64,000 nt of DNA. Source: Acidimicrobiales bacterium. GTDB taxonomy: Bacteria; Actinomycetota; Acidimicrobiia; Acidimicrobiales; Aldehydirespiratoraceae. Under the pieces are notes generated by a model that did not search any database, had not been told where the DNA came from, and saw only the letters and a list, made by a program, of their open reading frames with translations. Position numbers and translations under genes: made by a program. The stretch is taken from the NCBI GenBank assembly GCA_029247365.1, contig JAQWLJ010000011.1, positions 18,890 through 82,889 on the forward strand, written 5' to 3'. Shown piece by piece: positions 16,328 to 24,384 of the stretch (positions within the stretch are counted from its first letter, which is position 1; each line of letters opens with the position of its first letter).

Positions 16328-16445
16328 GCGCGGCAAGGTAGCGCTGCGCCGAGTAGAACACACGAACTATTCCCGGTTCCGATCGTGCCGACCACCCCAC
16401 CACCTCGGCGACCCAACCAAAGGGCCGCACATCGCCCACTCGTCC

Positions 16446-17705
16446 TCAGCCAGTCTTGGCCCGACCGGAGATACCGAACAGCTTGCCCGCAACCTTACGG
16501 ATCTGAATCTCTTCGGTTCCCTCAGTGATCCGGTAGCGCCGGTGATGGCGGTAGATGTGCTCGAACGGGTACTTGCGTCCGTAGCCGTACCCGCCACACG
16601 CCTGCATGGCCTGATCGGCGGCGTTACAGCAAAACCGGTTGGCTCGGTAGTTGCACATGGCAACCCGGTCGGTGATCTCGAGATGGTCGACGCCCTGGTC
16701 CATCTGCCACGCCGTCTTCCATATGAGCGCCCGGATCATCTCGGCCTCGGTGTAGAGCTCGGCAAGTGGGAACTGGATCGCCTGATTCTGCGAGAGCGGC
16801 TTGCCGAACACCATGCGGTTGTTGACGTGCTCAACGGCCATGTCGATGCAATGCAGACCAGCGCCAACCGACGACGCTGCCTGACGGATCCGATTCTCAT
16901 GGACGAACAACTGCGCTGTCTGCAGGCCGCGGCCCTCCTCCCCAAGGATCGCTGCATGCGGCACCCGCACGTCGGTGAGGCGGACGTGGGCGTGGTCCGT
17001 GGGCATGTTGAACGTCCACATGAACTCCTCTACCTCGAAGCCGGTCGTGTCGACCGGCACGATGAAGTTCGTGATGCCGTGACCCTCGCCCGGGTTCCCA
17101 GAGGTACGGGCGAAGATGTAGTCGTGCGTCGCGTGGTGAAGCCCGGTGTTCCAGTACTTCTCGCCGTTGATGATCCACTCATCACCATCACGAACGGCCG
17201 TTGTTTCCATCCACGTTGCGTCACTGCCGTGAAGCGGTTCGGTCAGACCGAAGCCAATACGGGCTTCCCCGGCGAGCATCTTCGGGATCCACTCGGCCTG
17301 CTGCTGGTCTGAACCGAACTTCTCCATCATCAGCACGGTTGGGAAATTTCCGATGATCGACGACTCGTTCTGTAGATCGTTGTGGAGGCCGAGCCCTTTG
17401 CGAGCCAGGTGCTCGCGGACGACCGCCATTGCCAGGTTGGAACCGTCACGGCCACCGAAGCGCTCGGGCAGGTGGTACCGCAGCAGGCCTGCGTTGTCAG
17501 CCTCGACCCTCATCCGGCGAAGTAGTGCCTCCCACTCGGCATTGGGGAGACCATCGCGGTCCCAGTCGGTGCGTGCGTCTTCACGACGATGATCGAAAAA
17601 ACGAATGTTGTCGTCTTCGTTCTCCATGGGCTTGATGACGTCGTCGATGAACGCGTCGCACTCGTCGAGCAACGCTTGGATGTCGGCCGGAATCGAGAAG
17701 TCCAT
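16446..17705 (-). CDS. Acyl-CoA dehydrogenase family protein
   Basis: A 419-residue flavoprotein of the acyl-CoA dehydrogenase superfamily. Typical landmarks are FGLTEPLHGSD (flavin contact, about 149-159), W.INGEKYWN, RIRQAASSVGAG, CGGYGYGRKYPFEH, and the C-terminal RITEGTEEIQ, whose Glu before Gly-Thr is the catalytic base in medium-chain-type enzymes. FAD would be reduced during alpha,beta-desaturation of an acyl-CoA. The start is the ATG at 17705; an upstream extension has no ribosome site. It is followed by 82 nt without coding signals before the desaturase start. No electron-transfer flavoprotein gene is adjacent. Confidence 0.9.
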   Translation of the reverse strand: MDFSIPADIQALLDECDAFIDDVIKPMENEDDNIRFFDHRREDARTDWDRDGLPNAEWEALLRRMRVEADNAGLLRYHLPERFGGRDGSNLAMAVVREHLARKGLGLHNDLQNESSIIGNFPTVLMMEKFGSDQQQAEWIPKMLAGEARIGFGLTEPLHGSDATWMETTAVRDGDEWIINGEKYWNTGLHHATHDYIFARTSGNPGEGHGITNFIVPVDTTGFEVEEFMWTFNMPTDHAHVRLTDVRVPHAAILGEEGRGLQTAQLFVHENRIRQAASSVGAGLHCIDMAVEHVNNRMVFGKPLSQNQAIQFPLAELYTEAEMIRALIWKTAWQMDQGVDHLEITDRVAMCNYRANRFCCNAADQAMQACGGYGYGRKYPFEHIYRHHRRYRITEGTEEIQIRKVAGKLFGISGRAKTG

Positions 17706-17759
17706 GCGGCCACCGTAGAGCGACCGTTCGAAGTCGCCCAAAGACGACGCGGCGGCCGT

Positions 17760-18539
17760 CTAGGCCCGGCGGTCGAGGTAGGCATCGCAGAGATCAATGA
17801 GCCGCTCGCCACCGAAGGAATTCTCGTGGCCCGCGTGTACAACGGTGACCGGAAGTTCGCGGAGCCGACGGATGGTGTCGACGTACGCGTCGATGTCAGA
17901 CTCTTGAAGCGCATCGAGCAGGGGGCCGTCGTAGATCGCATCGCCCGAGAACAAGGTGCCGGTGGATTCTTCCCACAGACCGAGGCTGCCGGGCGAGTGA
18001 CCAGGAAGGTGGAGGACTTCGAAGGTCCTATCACCCAAGTCGACGACCTCGCCCTCGGCAACAACACGGGTCGCTGGCGAAGCAGCGATCTCGTAGGCCA
18101 ACTCGATGGGGTCGCCACTCGGTACGGCATCAATCATCAGCGGTGGGAACTCGTAGCCACCGGCTTCGTACACGCCGACCGTGGTCGCCCCGTAGGCCGA
18201 GGTCTCCAGCGCTGCGAACTGCGGCTCTGCTACCTCATGGGCTTCGTCTGCATGGATGACACGGTGCTCAAACTCGTGGAGCCCACCGACATGATCGGCA
18301 TGTGCGTGAGTCGCAACCGCAAGCAAGCACCCCCCGAGTTCGCGCTCGACGAACGGGCGGAGTGGTCGAATCCCCATCCCGGTGTCAACGACCATGTCGG
18401 CGTCTCGGCCCCGTACGTGCCAGACGTTGCAGCGCAGGAACGGATGCACGTGAGGTTCGGTCACGAGCGTGATCGAGTCGTCCATCCGTTCGCGGACCCA
18501 CCACACGTCCGCCGTCGGCAGGTCGGTGATCAGAGCCAT
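17760..18539 (-). CDS. MBL-fold metallo-hydrolase
   Basis: A 259-residue metallo-beta-lactamase fold hydrolase. The first metal motif THAHADHVGG (HxHxDH, about 77-86) is complete, followed by His in LPGHSPGS, Asp in FSGDAIYDG and His in VHAGHENS, giving the full dinuclear site of the glyoxalase II-like branch. The start is the ATG at 18539, only 40 nt from the divergent EctC-VOC gene, so their control elements must overlap. Function beyond hydrolysis is unknown; the acyl-CoA dehydrogenase gene starts 54 nt downstream of its stop on the same strand and could be co-transcribed. Confidence 0.87.
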   Translation of the reverse strand: MALITDLPTADVWWVRERMDDSITLVTEPHVHPFLRCNVWHVRGRDADMVVDTGMGIRPLRPFVERELGGCLLAVATHAHADHVGGLHEFEHRVIHADEAHEVAEPQFAALETSAYGATTVGVYEAGGYEFPPLMIDAVPSGDPIELAYEIAASPATRVVAEGEVVDLGDRTFEVLHLPGHSPGSLGLWEESTGTLFSGDAIYDGPLLDALQESDIDAYVDTIRRLRELPVTVVHAGHENSFGGERLIDLCDAYLDRRA

Positions 18540-18579
18540 AGCGTCGACGCTACGACGTCCGAGCCGCGACAATCGACCC

Positions 18580-19344
18580 ATGATTATCCGCTCAATCGAA
18601 GACTTGCAGGCCACCGGCCGCTACGCCGAGAAAGCGGGCGTGTTCACCAGCGCTCGGTATCTGCTGCGCGAGGACCAGGTGGGGTTCACGATGACGCAGA
18701 CCTCTGTCGCCTCCGGGACACGGCAGGTGCTGGCGTACGCGCACCATATCGAAGCCAACCTCGTCCTCGATGGCGAGGGTGTGCTCACCAACCTCGAGAC
18801 CGGCGAGGCCCACGAGTTGCGGCCCGGCGTGATGTACACATTCGACGGCCACGAACGGCACCAGATCGAGGCGACGACAGACCTTCGGATCGTCTGCATC
18901 TTTCGGCCAGCGCTGCTCGGCAGCGAAACCCACGACGAAACCGGCGCCTACCCGCCGGCCCACATCGCTCGCTGGACCAGCGTGACGATCGACTGCCATG
19001 ACGTCGACATCGTCGCCGACTTCTACGCCGCACTCCTCGGCTGGGAGGTCACCGAACGGGGGGCTAGGTGGGCACAGCTACGCGACCCAGAACGCGGCGT
19101 TGGACTCAACATTTCGGCCGAGTCGAACTTCGTCACACCCGTGTGGCCCCCGAGCGAGGGCGATCCACAGAAGCAGCTGCACCTTGAGATTCTGGTGACC
19201 GACGTCGAGGCTGCGGCTGCGATCGTGCTGACAAACGGGGGATCCGAGGCCGCATGGCAACCTGGAGACCGGGATCGCGACCGTCTCCGCGTCATGCTCG
19301 ACCCGGCCGGACACCCGTTCTGCCTTTTCGTGATGGGAGAGTGA
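18580..19344 (+). CDS. EctC-type ectoine synthase domain fused to a VOC (glyoxalase-fold) domain
   Basis: 254 residues in two parts. Residues 1-128 match L-ectoine synthase (EctC), a cupin that cyclises N-gamma-acetyl-diaminobutyrate: the MII(V)R..EDL start, HHIEANLVLDGEG, MYTFDGHERH and GSETHDETGAYP are all there. Glu58, Tyr86 and His94 align with the iron ligands reported for EctC, and the substrate-contact Glu/His pair (E116, H118) is kept. Residues 130-254 form a VOC/glyoxalase-like half (WTSVTIDCHDVDIVADFYAAL...LDPAGHPFCLF). EctC proteins are normally single-domain and about 130 residues. No ectA, ectB or ectD lies in the window, so this is a solitary fused EctC; it may cyclise ectoine-like substrates or a different N-acyl diamine. 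Confidence 0.85.
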   Translation: MIIRSIEDLQATGRYAEKAGVFTSARYLLREDQVGFTMTQTSVASGTRQVLAYAHHIEANLVLDGEGVLTNLETGEAHELRPGVMYTFDGHERHQIEATTDLRIVCIFRPALLGSETHDETGAYPPAHIARWTSVTIDCHDVDIVADFYAALLGWEVTERGARWAQLRDPERGVGLNISAESNFVTPVWPPSEGDPQKQLHLEILVTDVEAAAAIVLTNGGSEAAWQPGDRDRDRLRVMLDPAGHPFCLFVMGE

Positions 19345-19349
19345 GGGCC

Positions 19350-19663
19350 GTGAGCGTTCCCGCCTGTCCGGTCTGCACCATGCCCGAGCCGCTGCTCGCC
19401 GACGACGGGTTCGAGTGCGCGACTGTGGTCACGAGTGGGCCGACGACCGAGCCCCTGAGGTGCGCGACATCAATGGCAAGCTCCTTGCCGAGGGCGACAA
19501 CATCACGATCGTCAAAGATTTGAAGCTCGACGGGAAGTCGGGCGGTATCAAGGTGGGCACCGAGGTGAAGGGGATCCGCCTCATTCCCGGCGATCATCCG
19601 ATCCAGGGAAAGGTCGACGGCCGGGTCGTGCTGATCATGGCCAACAAGGTGAAGCTCGCCTGA
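19350..19663 (+). pseudogene. PhnA/YjdM-like zinc-ribbon protein, split by a frameshift
   Basis: A GTG at 19350, 5 nt after the EctC-VOC stop, opens a frame with the first half of a PhnA zinc ribbon (CPVC, then FEC). The second half (DCGHEW) and the rest of the protein (DINGKLLAEGDNITIVKDL..., ending at TGA 19661) lie in a different frame that becomes coding near 19421. One missing base at about 19418-19421 would restore a normal C-x2-C...C-x2-C ribbon and a protein of about 104 residues. There is no slippery heptamer or homopolymer there. It is either a recent inactivating deletion or a sequence error; a GTG at 19415 could still make a truncated protein. Despite its name, PhnA/YjdM is not established as a C-P lyase component. 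Confidence 0.65.
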
Positions 19664-19664
19664 T

Positions 19665-20822
19665 TCAACCCGAGATGTGCGCGTCCATCGCTGCGAGACC
19701 AGCGTCGAGACCGCGTCGACCGAACCCAAGGCGGAAGCGGTCGGTTGGCGTCGGGCCGAGGTCCGACGAGTAGATCGTCGACGGCAACAGCAGCACACCC
19801 GCCTCCTCCACCAGGCGCTGCGCCCACACGTCAACACCTGCTGCGCCGAGGTAGCGCGGGTAAGCCATGCACGAACCATCAGGGCGCTGCCATGCAAAAA
19901 GGGCGGCGTGACGGTCGAAGAAGGCTTCCCACTTGGGCAGATTCTCGTCGATGATCGAATTGTTCCGAGCAAGGATCTGATCGCGATTCTGCAGCGCGAT
20001 GATCGCCAGGCGCTCACTCGGGCCCGAGCTGCAGATCGACAAGTAGTGCTTCATGCGCTCCATGCGGCGGAGCACGCCGTGGTCCTGGCACGCGATCCAG
20101 CCGATGCGCAGGCCGGGCAGGCCGTACGACTTCGACATCACGCCGAGCGAGAGCCCCCGCTCGTACTCGTCGGCGATGAACGGCAGATGCTGGGTGCCGG
20201 TGGGGCCGAGGCCGTGAAAGATCTCGTCGTGAAGGATCCAAATGCCGTGTCGCCGACACAGTGCAATCAGTGCCCAGTACCGATCGAGCGGAAGAATCGC
20301 GCCGGTCGGGTTGTGGGGAAAGTTGATCGTGACGAGCTTCGTGGTGGGACGAATCGCAGCAGCGACGCGGTCGACATCGAGCGACCATCCGTCGTCACCA
20401 TCGAGAGGCACACCCGTCACCTCGCAGATGGCTTGCGGCAATGTTTCGTGCGACTGGTAGTTCGGGGTGACGACAATCGCATGGCTGTCGGGTTCGAGCA
20501 GAACCTGGTTTGCAGCGAAGATCCCCTCTGATGCACCGGCGAAACAGAGGACGTCGTGGGGCGACCGTCCTGCGAACGTCGCCGCCACCGCCTCGCGTAG
20601 GTCGGGAGCGCCCCATGTCTCGGTGTATCCGAGCCACATATCGTCGAAGTCGGCCCGCTGCTCAGGCGTCGCCATGTCGAGCAACTCGCGCATCGACATC
20701 GACTCGGCGTCGGACGCAGTCAGGTGGTGTTCCGCGACGAACTCCCATTTCGCAAAGTGGGTCTCGAGACGAAAGTCCGGCAACACATGAAGAACGGTAG
20801 CGGCGTCAGTGCGCCCGCTCAC
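19665..20822 (-). CDS. Pyridoxal-phosphate aminotransferase, class I/II
   Basis: About 385 residues of fold-type I. The PLP Lys is in MSKSYGLPGLRIGW (SK with downstream Arg), the pyridine-contacting Asp in ILHDEIFHG, the N.P motif in NFPHNPTG and the substrate Arg near the C-terminus (RLGFG). It belongs to the general class I/II group, closest in feel to capreomycidine synthase-like enzymes (LPDFRLETHFAKWEF start). Reading on to 20909 would give a GLEPTIFGLK segment that is simply the antisense of tRNA-Lys, so that start is rejected. The GTG at 20822 is used; a GTG at 20786, just before LPDF, is also plausible. The amino donor and acceptor are unknown. Confidence 0.82.
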   Translation of the reverse strand: MSGRTDAATVLHVLPDFRLETHFAKWEFVAEHHLTASDAESMSMRELLDMATPEQRADFDDMWLGYTETWGAPDLREAVAATFAGRSPHDVLCFAGASEGIFAANQVLLEPDSHAIVVTPNYQSHETLPQAICEVTGVPLDGDDGWSLDVDRVAAAIRPTTKLVTINFPHNPTGAILPLDRYWALIALCRRHGIWILHDEIFHGLGPTGTQHLPFIADEYERGLSLGVMSKSYGLPGLRIGWIACQDHGVLRRMERMKHYLSICSSGPSERLAIIALQNRDQILARNNSIIDENLPKWEAFFDRHAALFAWQRPDGSCMAYPRYLGAAGVDVWAQRLVEEAGVLLLPSTIYSSDLGPTPTDRFRLGFGRRGLDAGLAAMDAHISG

Positions 20823-20834
20823 TAGGATCTTGTC

Positions 20835-20908
20835 GCCCCCGTAGCCAAGCTGGTTACGGCAGCGGACTTTTAATCCGAAGATCGTGGGTTCGAGTCCCAC
20901 CGGGGGCA
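20835..20908 (+). tRNA. tRNA-Lys (anticodon TTT)
   Basis: 74 nt. The acceptor stem GCCCCCG (20835-20841) pairs with CGGGGGC (20901-20907), discriminator A at 20908, and CCA is not encoded. The anticodon loop CTTTTAA gives TTT. The T arm GTGGG-TTCGAGT-CCCAC is canonical. Its start is 13 nt from the divergent aminotransferase start. Confidence 0.95.
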
Positions 20909-21029
20909 CTGATGACCGCAGATACCCAGAGCGATTCGCGTCCCGACGGTTCCGATCCCGAACCGGTGGTACAGCTATCGACGACCTCGTCGTGCTGATC
21001 CCGCTCTTTGCTTGCTGGGTACACTCACG

Positions 21030-22079
21030 GTGACGACGCGAGACGAGCTGGTGGCCTGGTGGAAGTGGTTCTCCGAACGTGAGTGCCGCGGTTATTCACC
21101 GCTTTATGAGTCGATCAGCAACGCCGTAGCCGCGGCCGACGATCTCCACGATCGACTCCTCGCTGAACCGAACCATGTTCGTCAGCCGAACATGCTGCTC
21201 GCAACGATGCACGATCTCGTGCTCCGGGGCGCGGCTCCCGAGTTGGCCACGTTGTACGACGGCACAGCCCCGCCTGGCGCCGACGCCGGACCCCTCTTCG
21301 TCGATGTGGCGCTGCGTCGATGGGAGGAACTTGTGCCGGTCCTCGAAGCGCGCCGAACCCAGACCAACGAGGTCGGCCGCGTGGGCGTGCTCGCCCCTGC
21401 GCTGGCGACACTGGTGACACACGAACCCACCACGCTGATCGATGTCGGCACCAGCGCAGGCCTGACGCTGACACTCCCCCACTGCCTGATCGACTATGGC
21501 GAGCGGGGCACACTCGGCCCGGCCGATAGTCCGGTCCACGTCGAGTGCGAGATTCTTCGCGGCGACCCGCCGATACGCCCGACGGCGATAACGCGACGGA
21601 TCGGCCTCGACCGGCGCCCACTCGACCCCAATGACCCTGACGACGCTCGTTGGCTGCTGGCATGCACCTGGCCCGACACCGGACGGCTCGAGCGCACCCG
21701 CCTCGCACTCGATCTTGCTGTCGCTCACCCGTGCGAACTTCGGACCGGCGATGCGGTCACCGACCTTCCGGCCCTTCTCGCCGAGATCGACGGTCCGATC
21801 GTCGTCACCACTACCTGGGCCCTTGCCTACCTGCCCGATCACGCCCGCGCTGCGTTCGTCGACGTGCTGGCTGCGGGCAGTGTCGATCGCCCAGTCAGCT
21901 GGGTCAGTGTCGAAGCCCCGACCGTCGTCGAAGGGTTGCCCGAGATCGACTCTCCAGCCGTTGAGGGCATCTCGGCCAGCGTGGTTGGCGCCACGCTGTT
22001 CCGTGGCGGCGAAGTCACCGAACGGCACACGCTCGGCCATGCGCACGCCCACGGTCGTTGGATCTGGTGGCACCAATGA
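21030..22079 (+). CDS. DUF2332 family protein
   Basis: A 349-residue protein matching the DUF2332 family, widespread in actinobacteria and without an established activity. Visible features are WWKWFSEREC.GYSPLYE near the N-terminus, IDVGTSAGLTLT (about 137-148, a Rossmann-like glycine-rich turn reminiscent of methyltransferase motif I), VVTTTWALAYLP in the middle and a C-terminal HGRWIWW. The motif I-like turn hints at nucleotide or SAM binding, but this is inference. The GTG at 21030 is chosen over TTG at 21012. A hairpin right after the stop (22081-22100) probably ends the transcript. Confidence 0.8.
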   Translation: MTTRDELVAWWKWFSERECRGYSPLYESISNAVAAADDLHDRLLAEPNHVRQPNMLLATMHDLVLRGAAPELATLYDGTAPPGADAGPLFVDVALRRWEELVPVLEARRTQTNEVGRVGVLAPALATLVTHEPTTLIDVGTSAGLTLTLPHCLIDYGERGTLGPADSPVHVECEILRGDPPIRPTAITRRIGLDRRPLDPNDPDDARWLLACTWPDTGRLERTRLALDLAVAHPCELRTGDAVTDLPALLAEIDGPIVVTTTWALAYLPDHARAAFVDVLAAGSVDRPVSWVSVEAPTVVEGLPEIDSPAVEGISASVVGATLFRGGEVTERHTLGHAHAHGRWIWWHQ

Positions 22080-22080
22080 G

Positions 22081-22100
22081 GCACCGACTGAGATCGGTGC
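22081..22100 (+). terminator. Hairpin after the DUF2332 gene
   Basis: GCACCGA (22081-22087) pairs with TCGGTGC (22094-22100) around CTGAGA, 1 nt after the stop codon. The stem is perfect over 7 bp; no long T-tract follows. It separates DUF2332 from the dihydropyrimidinase gene and is a likely intrinsic terminator for a high-GC genome. Confidence 0.5.
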
Positions 22101-22149
22101 TCACGCTCAGCAGAACCCCCACAGGAGCCCGGCCCAGTAGCCTCGCGTT

Positions 22150-23556
22150 ATGACCATCGTGGTTCGTGGGGGATCCGTGGTGTCGACGAGCGGCGCCACG
22201 GCGGCGGACGTCGTCATCGACGGCGAAACGATCACCGCGGTCCTCGCGCCGGGTTCTCCGATGTCGGCCGCAGCTGCGGCCGGGGCCGAACGTGTAGTCG
22301 ACGCGACCGGTTGCTACGTCCTCCCCGGTGGTGTCGACGCGCACGTCCATCTCCAGCTGCCGATGTCACCCGAGGCAACCTCATCCGACACCTTCGAGAC
22401 CGGCACGGCCGCCGCTGCGTGGGGCGGCACCACAACCGTGATCGACTTCGCCGGTCAGCTCGCCGGCATGCACGTGCGCGACGCCGTCGAGGAACGCCAC
22501 GCCGAGGCCGACGGACAGTGTGCGATCGACTACGGCTTCCACCTCTCGATGGGCGACATTCACGACACATCGCTCAAGGAGATGGAGTCCCTCATGGGCG
22601 AGGGCATCACCAGCTTCAAGTACTTCATGGCCTACCCGGGGGCCTGGTACAGCGATGACGGCAAGCTGCTGCGGGCCATGCAGAAAGCGGCCGATCTCGG
22701 CGCAATGGTCATGATGCACGCAGAAAACGGCATCGCAATAGACGTCCTACGCGACCAAGCGGTCGAGGCCGGCCGAACGCAGCCGGTGTGGCACGGCCGT
22801 ACCCGACCGACCCGGCTCGAGGGCGAAGCGGTCCACCGGGCCGCTGCCCTCGCCGAGATAGCGGGTGCACCGCTCTACATCGTCCACCTGTCGTCGGCCG
22901 ACGCACTCGAGCAGGTGCGCTGGGCCCGCGGCCGGGGTCAGAACGTCTTTGCCGAGACGTGCCCGCAGTACCTCTACCTGACGATCGACGAACATCTCGA
23001 TCATGAGGGCCTCGGCGGGTTGCGGGCGGTCTGTTCTCCCCCGCTGCGCGAGCACCACCACCACGGATCCCTCTGGCACGGGCTTCGTCACGACGACCTC
23101 GCGGTCGTCGCCACCGATCATTGCCCATTCTGCGACAACGAGAAGCTGCTTGGAACCGACGACTTTCGGGTAACGCCAAATGGGCTCGGCTCGATCGAAC
23201 ACCGCATGGACCTGTTGCACTCCGGCGTGGTCGCCGGCCAGCTCGGCCTCAACCGCTGGGTCGAGACCTGCAGCACCACCCCAGCCCGACTGTTCGGTCT
23301 CTACCCGCAAAAGGGCGTCATCGCCCCGGGGTCCGATGCCGACATCGTCGTCTACGACCCAGCCGTGCAACACACCCTCGGCGTCGACTCGCACCATATG
23401 AACCTCGACAACTCCGTATGGGAGGGGGTCGAGGTCACGGGCCAGGTCCGCAGCGTGCTCTCACGTGGCAGCTTCGTGATCGATGATCGGTCCTATGTCG
23501 GCCGAGCCGGCCACGGGCGCTTTGTGCCGCGCGGCATCAGCGATCTGTTCGTCTGA
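22150..23556 (+). CDS. Dihydropyrimidinase / D-hydantoinase
   Basis: A 468-residue cyclic amidohydrolase. Metal ligands are visible as HVH in GGVDAHVHL (about 59-67), the carboxylated Lys in SFKYFMAYPGAW (about 156), His in MHAENG and HLSSADAL, and Asp in TDHCPF. These, the FKYFMAY motif and the length fit dihydropyrimidinase/hydantoinase rather than dihydroorotase or allantoinase. It opens the ring of dihydropyrimidines or 5-substituted hydantoins. An EamA transporter follows after 3 nt, and the selenium-hydroxylase accessory gene yqeC lies convergently beyond it, an association also seen in the E. coli hyuA-yqeC region. Confidence 0.88.
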   Translation: MTIVVRGGSVVSTSGATAADVVIDGETITAVLAPGSPMSAAAAAGAERVVDATGCYVLPGGVDAHVHLQLPMSPEATSSDTFETGTAAAAWGGTTTVIDFAGQLAGMHVRDAVEERHAEADGQCAIDYGFHLSMGDIHDTSLKEMESLMGEGITSFKYFMAYPGAWYSDDGKLLRAMQKAADLGAMVMMHAENGIAIDVLRDQAVEAGRTQPVWHGRTRPTRLEGEAVHRAAALAEIAGAPLYIVHLSSADALEQVRWARGRGQNVFAETCPQYLYLTIDEHLDHEGLGGLRAVCSPPLREHHHHGSLWHGLRHDDLAVVATDHCPFCDNEKLLGTDDFRVTPNGLGSIEHRMDLLHSGVVAGQLGLNRWVETCSTTPARLFGLYPQKGVIAPGSDADIVVYDPAVQHTLGVDSHHMNLDNSVWEGVEVTGQVRSVLSRGSFVIDDRSYVGRAGHGRFVPRGISDLFV

Positions 23557-23559
23557 GCT

Positions 23560-24384
23560 ATGGGCGCCCTCTTCGGTCTGATGGCTGCGATGTCGATCAG
23601 CACGACCGAGTTCTTCTGCCGGCGGGTCGCCAACGAGGTCGGTCCAATCGTTGCGGCATCGGTCACCAGCCTGCTCGCCGCAGTCACCGCGCTCGTCATC
23701 GCAGTTGTCACCGACGGCTCGGCGGTCACCCGTGACCTACTCCTCGGTGCCGCCTCAGGTCTCGGTTTCGGCGTCGGCATGTCGACGTACCTCCAGGGCG
23801 TCCGGGTCTCATCATCGGCCGTGGTCGGGCCCACATCGGCCGCGCTCACCGCACTCATCCCGTTCACGTACGCAGCTGTGGCCGAAGAAGCACCGGCTGC
23901 ACTCGGCTATCTGGGAGCCGGACTCGCCATCACAGGGCTCATGTTCGTCACGATCGGAGGTTCAGCCGCAACAAACGTCACTGCGGGTCTGCCGTTCGGG
24001 ACCATGTCCGGGCTCGGCTACGGCCTCGGCACACTGGCGTTGATCAAGGTCGGCGATGACTCCGGAAGTTGGCCGATCGTCATACAGCGCATCACTGCGT
24101 TCGGCGCTATCGCCACCTTCGCCCTCACTCGGAAGCGCCCGATCCTCCCACCGCGTCAGTACGCGCCGGCCGCGCTCGGTGCTGGCCTGTTCGCCGGACT
24201 TAGTTCGGTCCTTGGGCTGATCGGTCTGTCTGCGAACGCTGCAGCTGCGTCGGTAACGATCACGCTCTTCCCGGCCGGTAGCGTGCTCATAGGCCGCGTG
24301 CTGTTTCGCGATGCCGTGACTCGCGCTCAGGTGGTCGGGCTTGCCATCGTGATCGCAGGCACGATCGCCATCGTGATGAGCTAG
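23560..24384 (+). CDS. EamA-family (DMT) transporter
   Basis: A 274-residue membrane protein with about ten hydrophobic segments in two EamA repeats (about 1-125, 140-274). It begins 3 nt after the dihydropyrimidinase stop, with no room for a promoter, so it probably moves the substrate or product of that enzyme (a hydantoin, dihydropyrimidine or carbamoyl amino acid); the substrate is inferred only from this. The stop overlaps the convergent yqeC stop by 4 nt. It shares its general layout, but little detailed sequence, with the EamA protein at 2919. Confidence 0.85.
   Translation: MGALFGLMAAMSISTTEFFCRRVANEVGPIVAASVTSLLAAVTALVIAVVTDGSAVTRDLLLGAASGLGFGVGMSTYLQGVRVSSSAVVGPTSAALTALIPFTYAAVAEEAPAALGYLGAGLAITGLMFVTIGGSAATNVTAGLPFGTMSGLGYGLGTLALIKVGDDSGSWPIVIQRITAFGAIATFALTRKRPILPPRQYAPAALGAGLFAGLSSVLGLIGLSANAAAASVTITLFPAGSVLIGRVLFRDAVTRAQVVGLAIVIAGTIAIVMS

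Noticed and set aside
18580..19344. Two separate genes misjoined (ectC and a VOC gene)
   Set aside because: The frame is continuous, without an internal stop, start or ribosome site at the domain junction near 18965.
20823..20909. N-terminal PPVGLEPTIFGLK-like segment on the aminotransferase
   Set aside because: It is the antisense translation of tRNA-Lys, a well-known annotation artefact.
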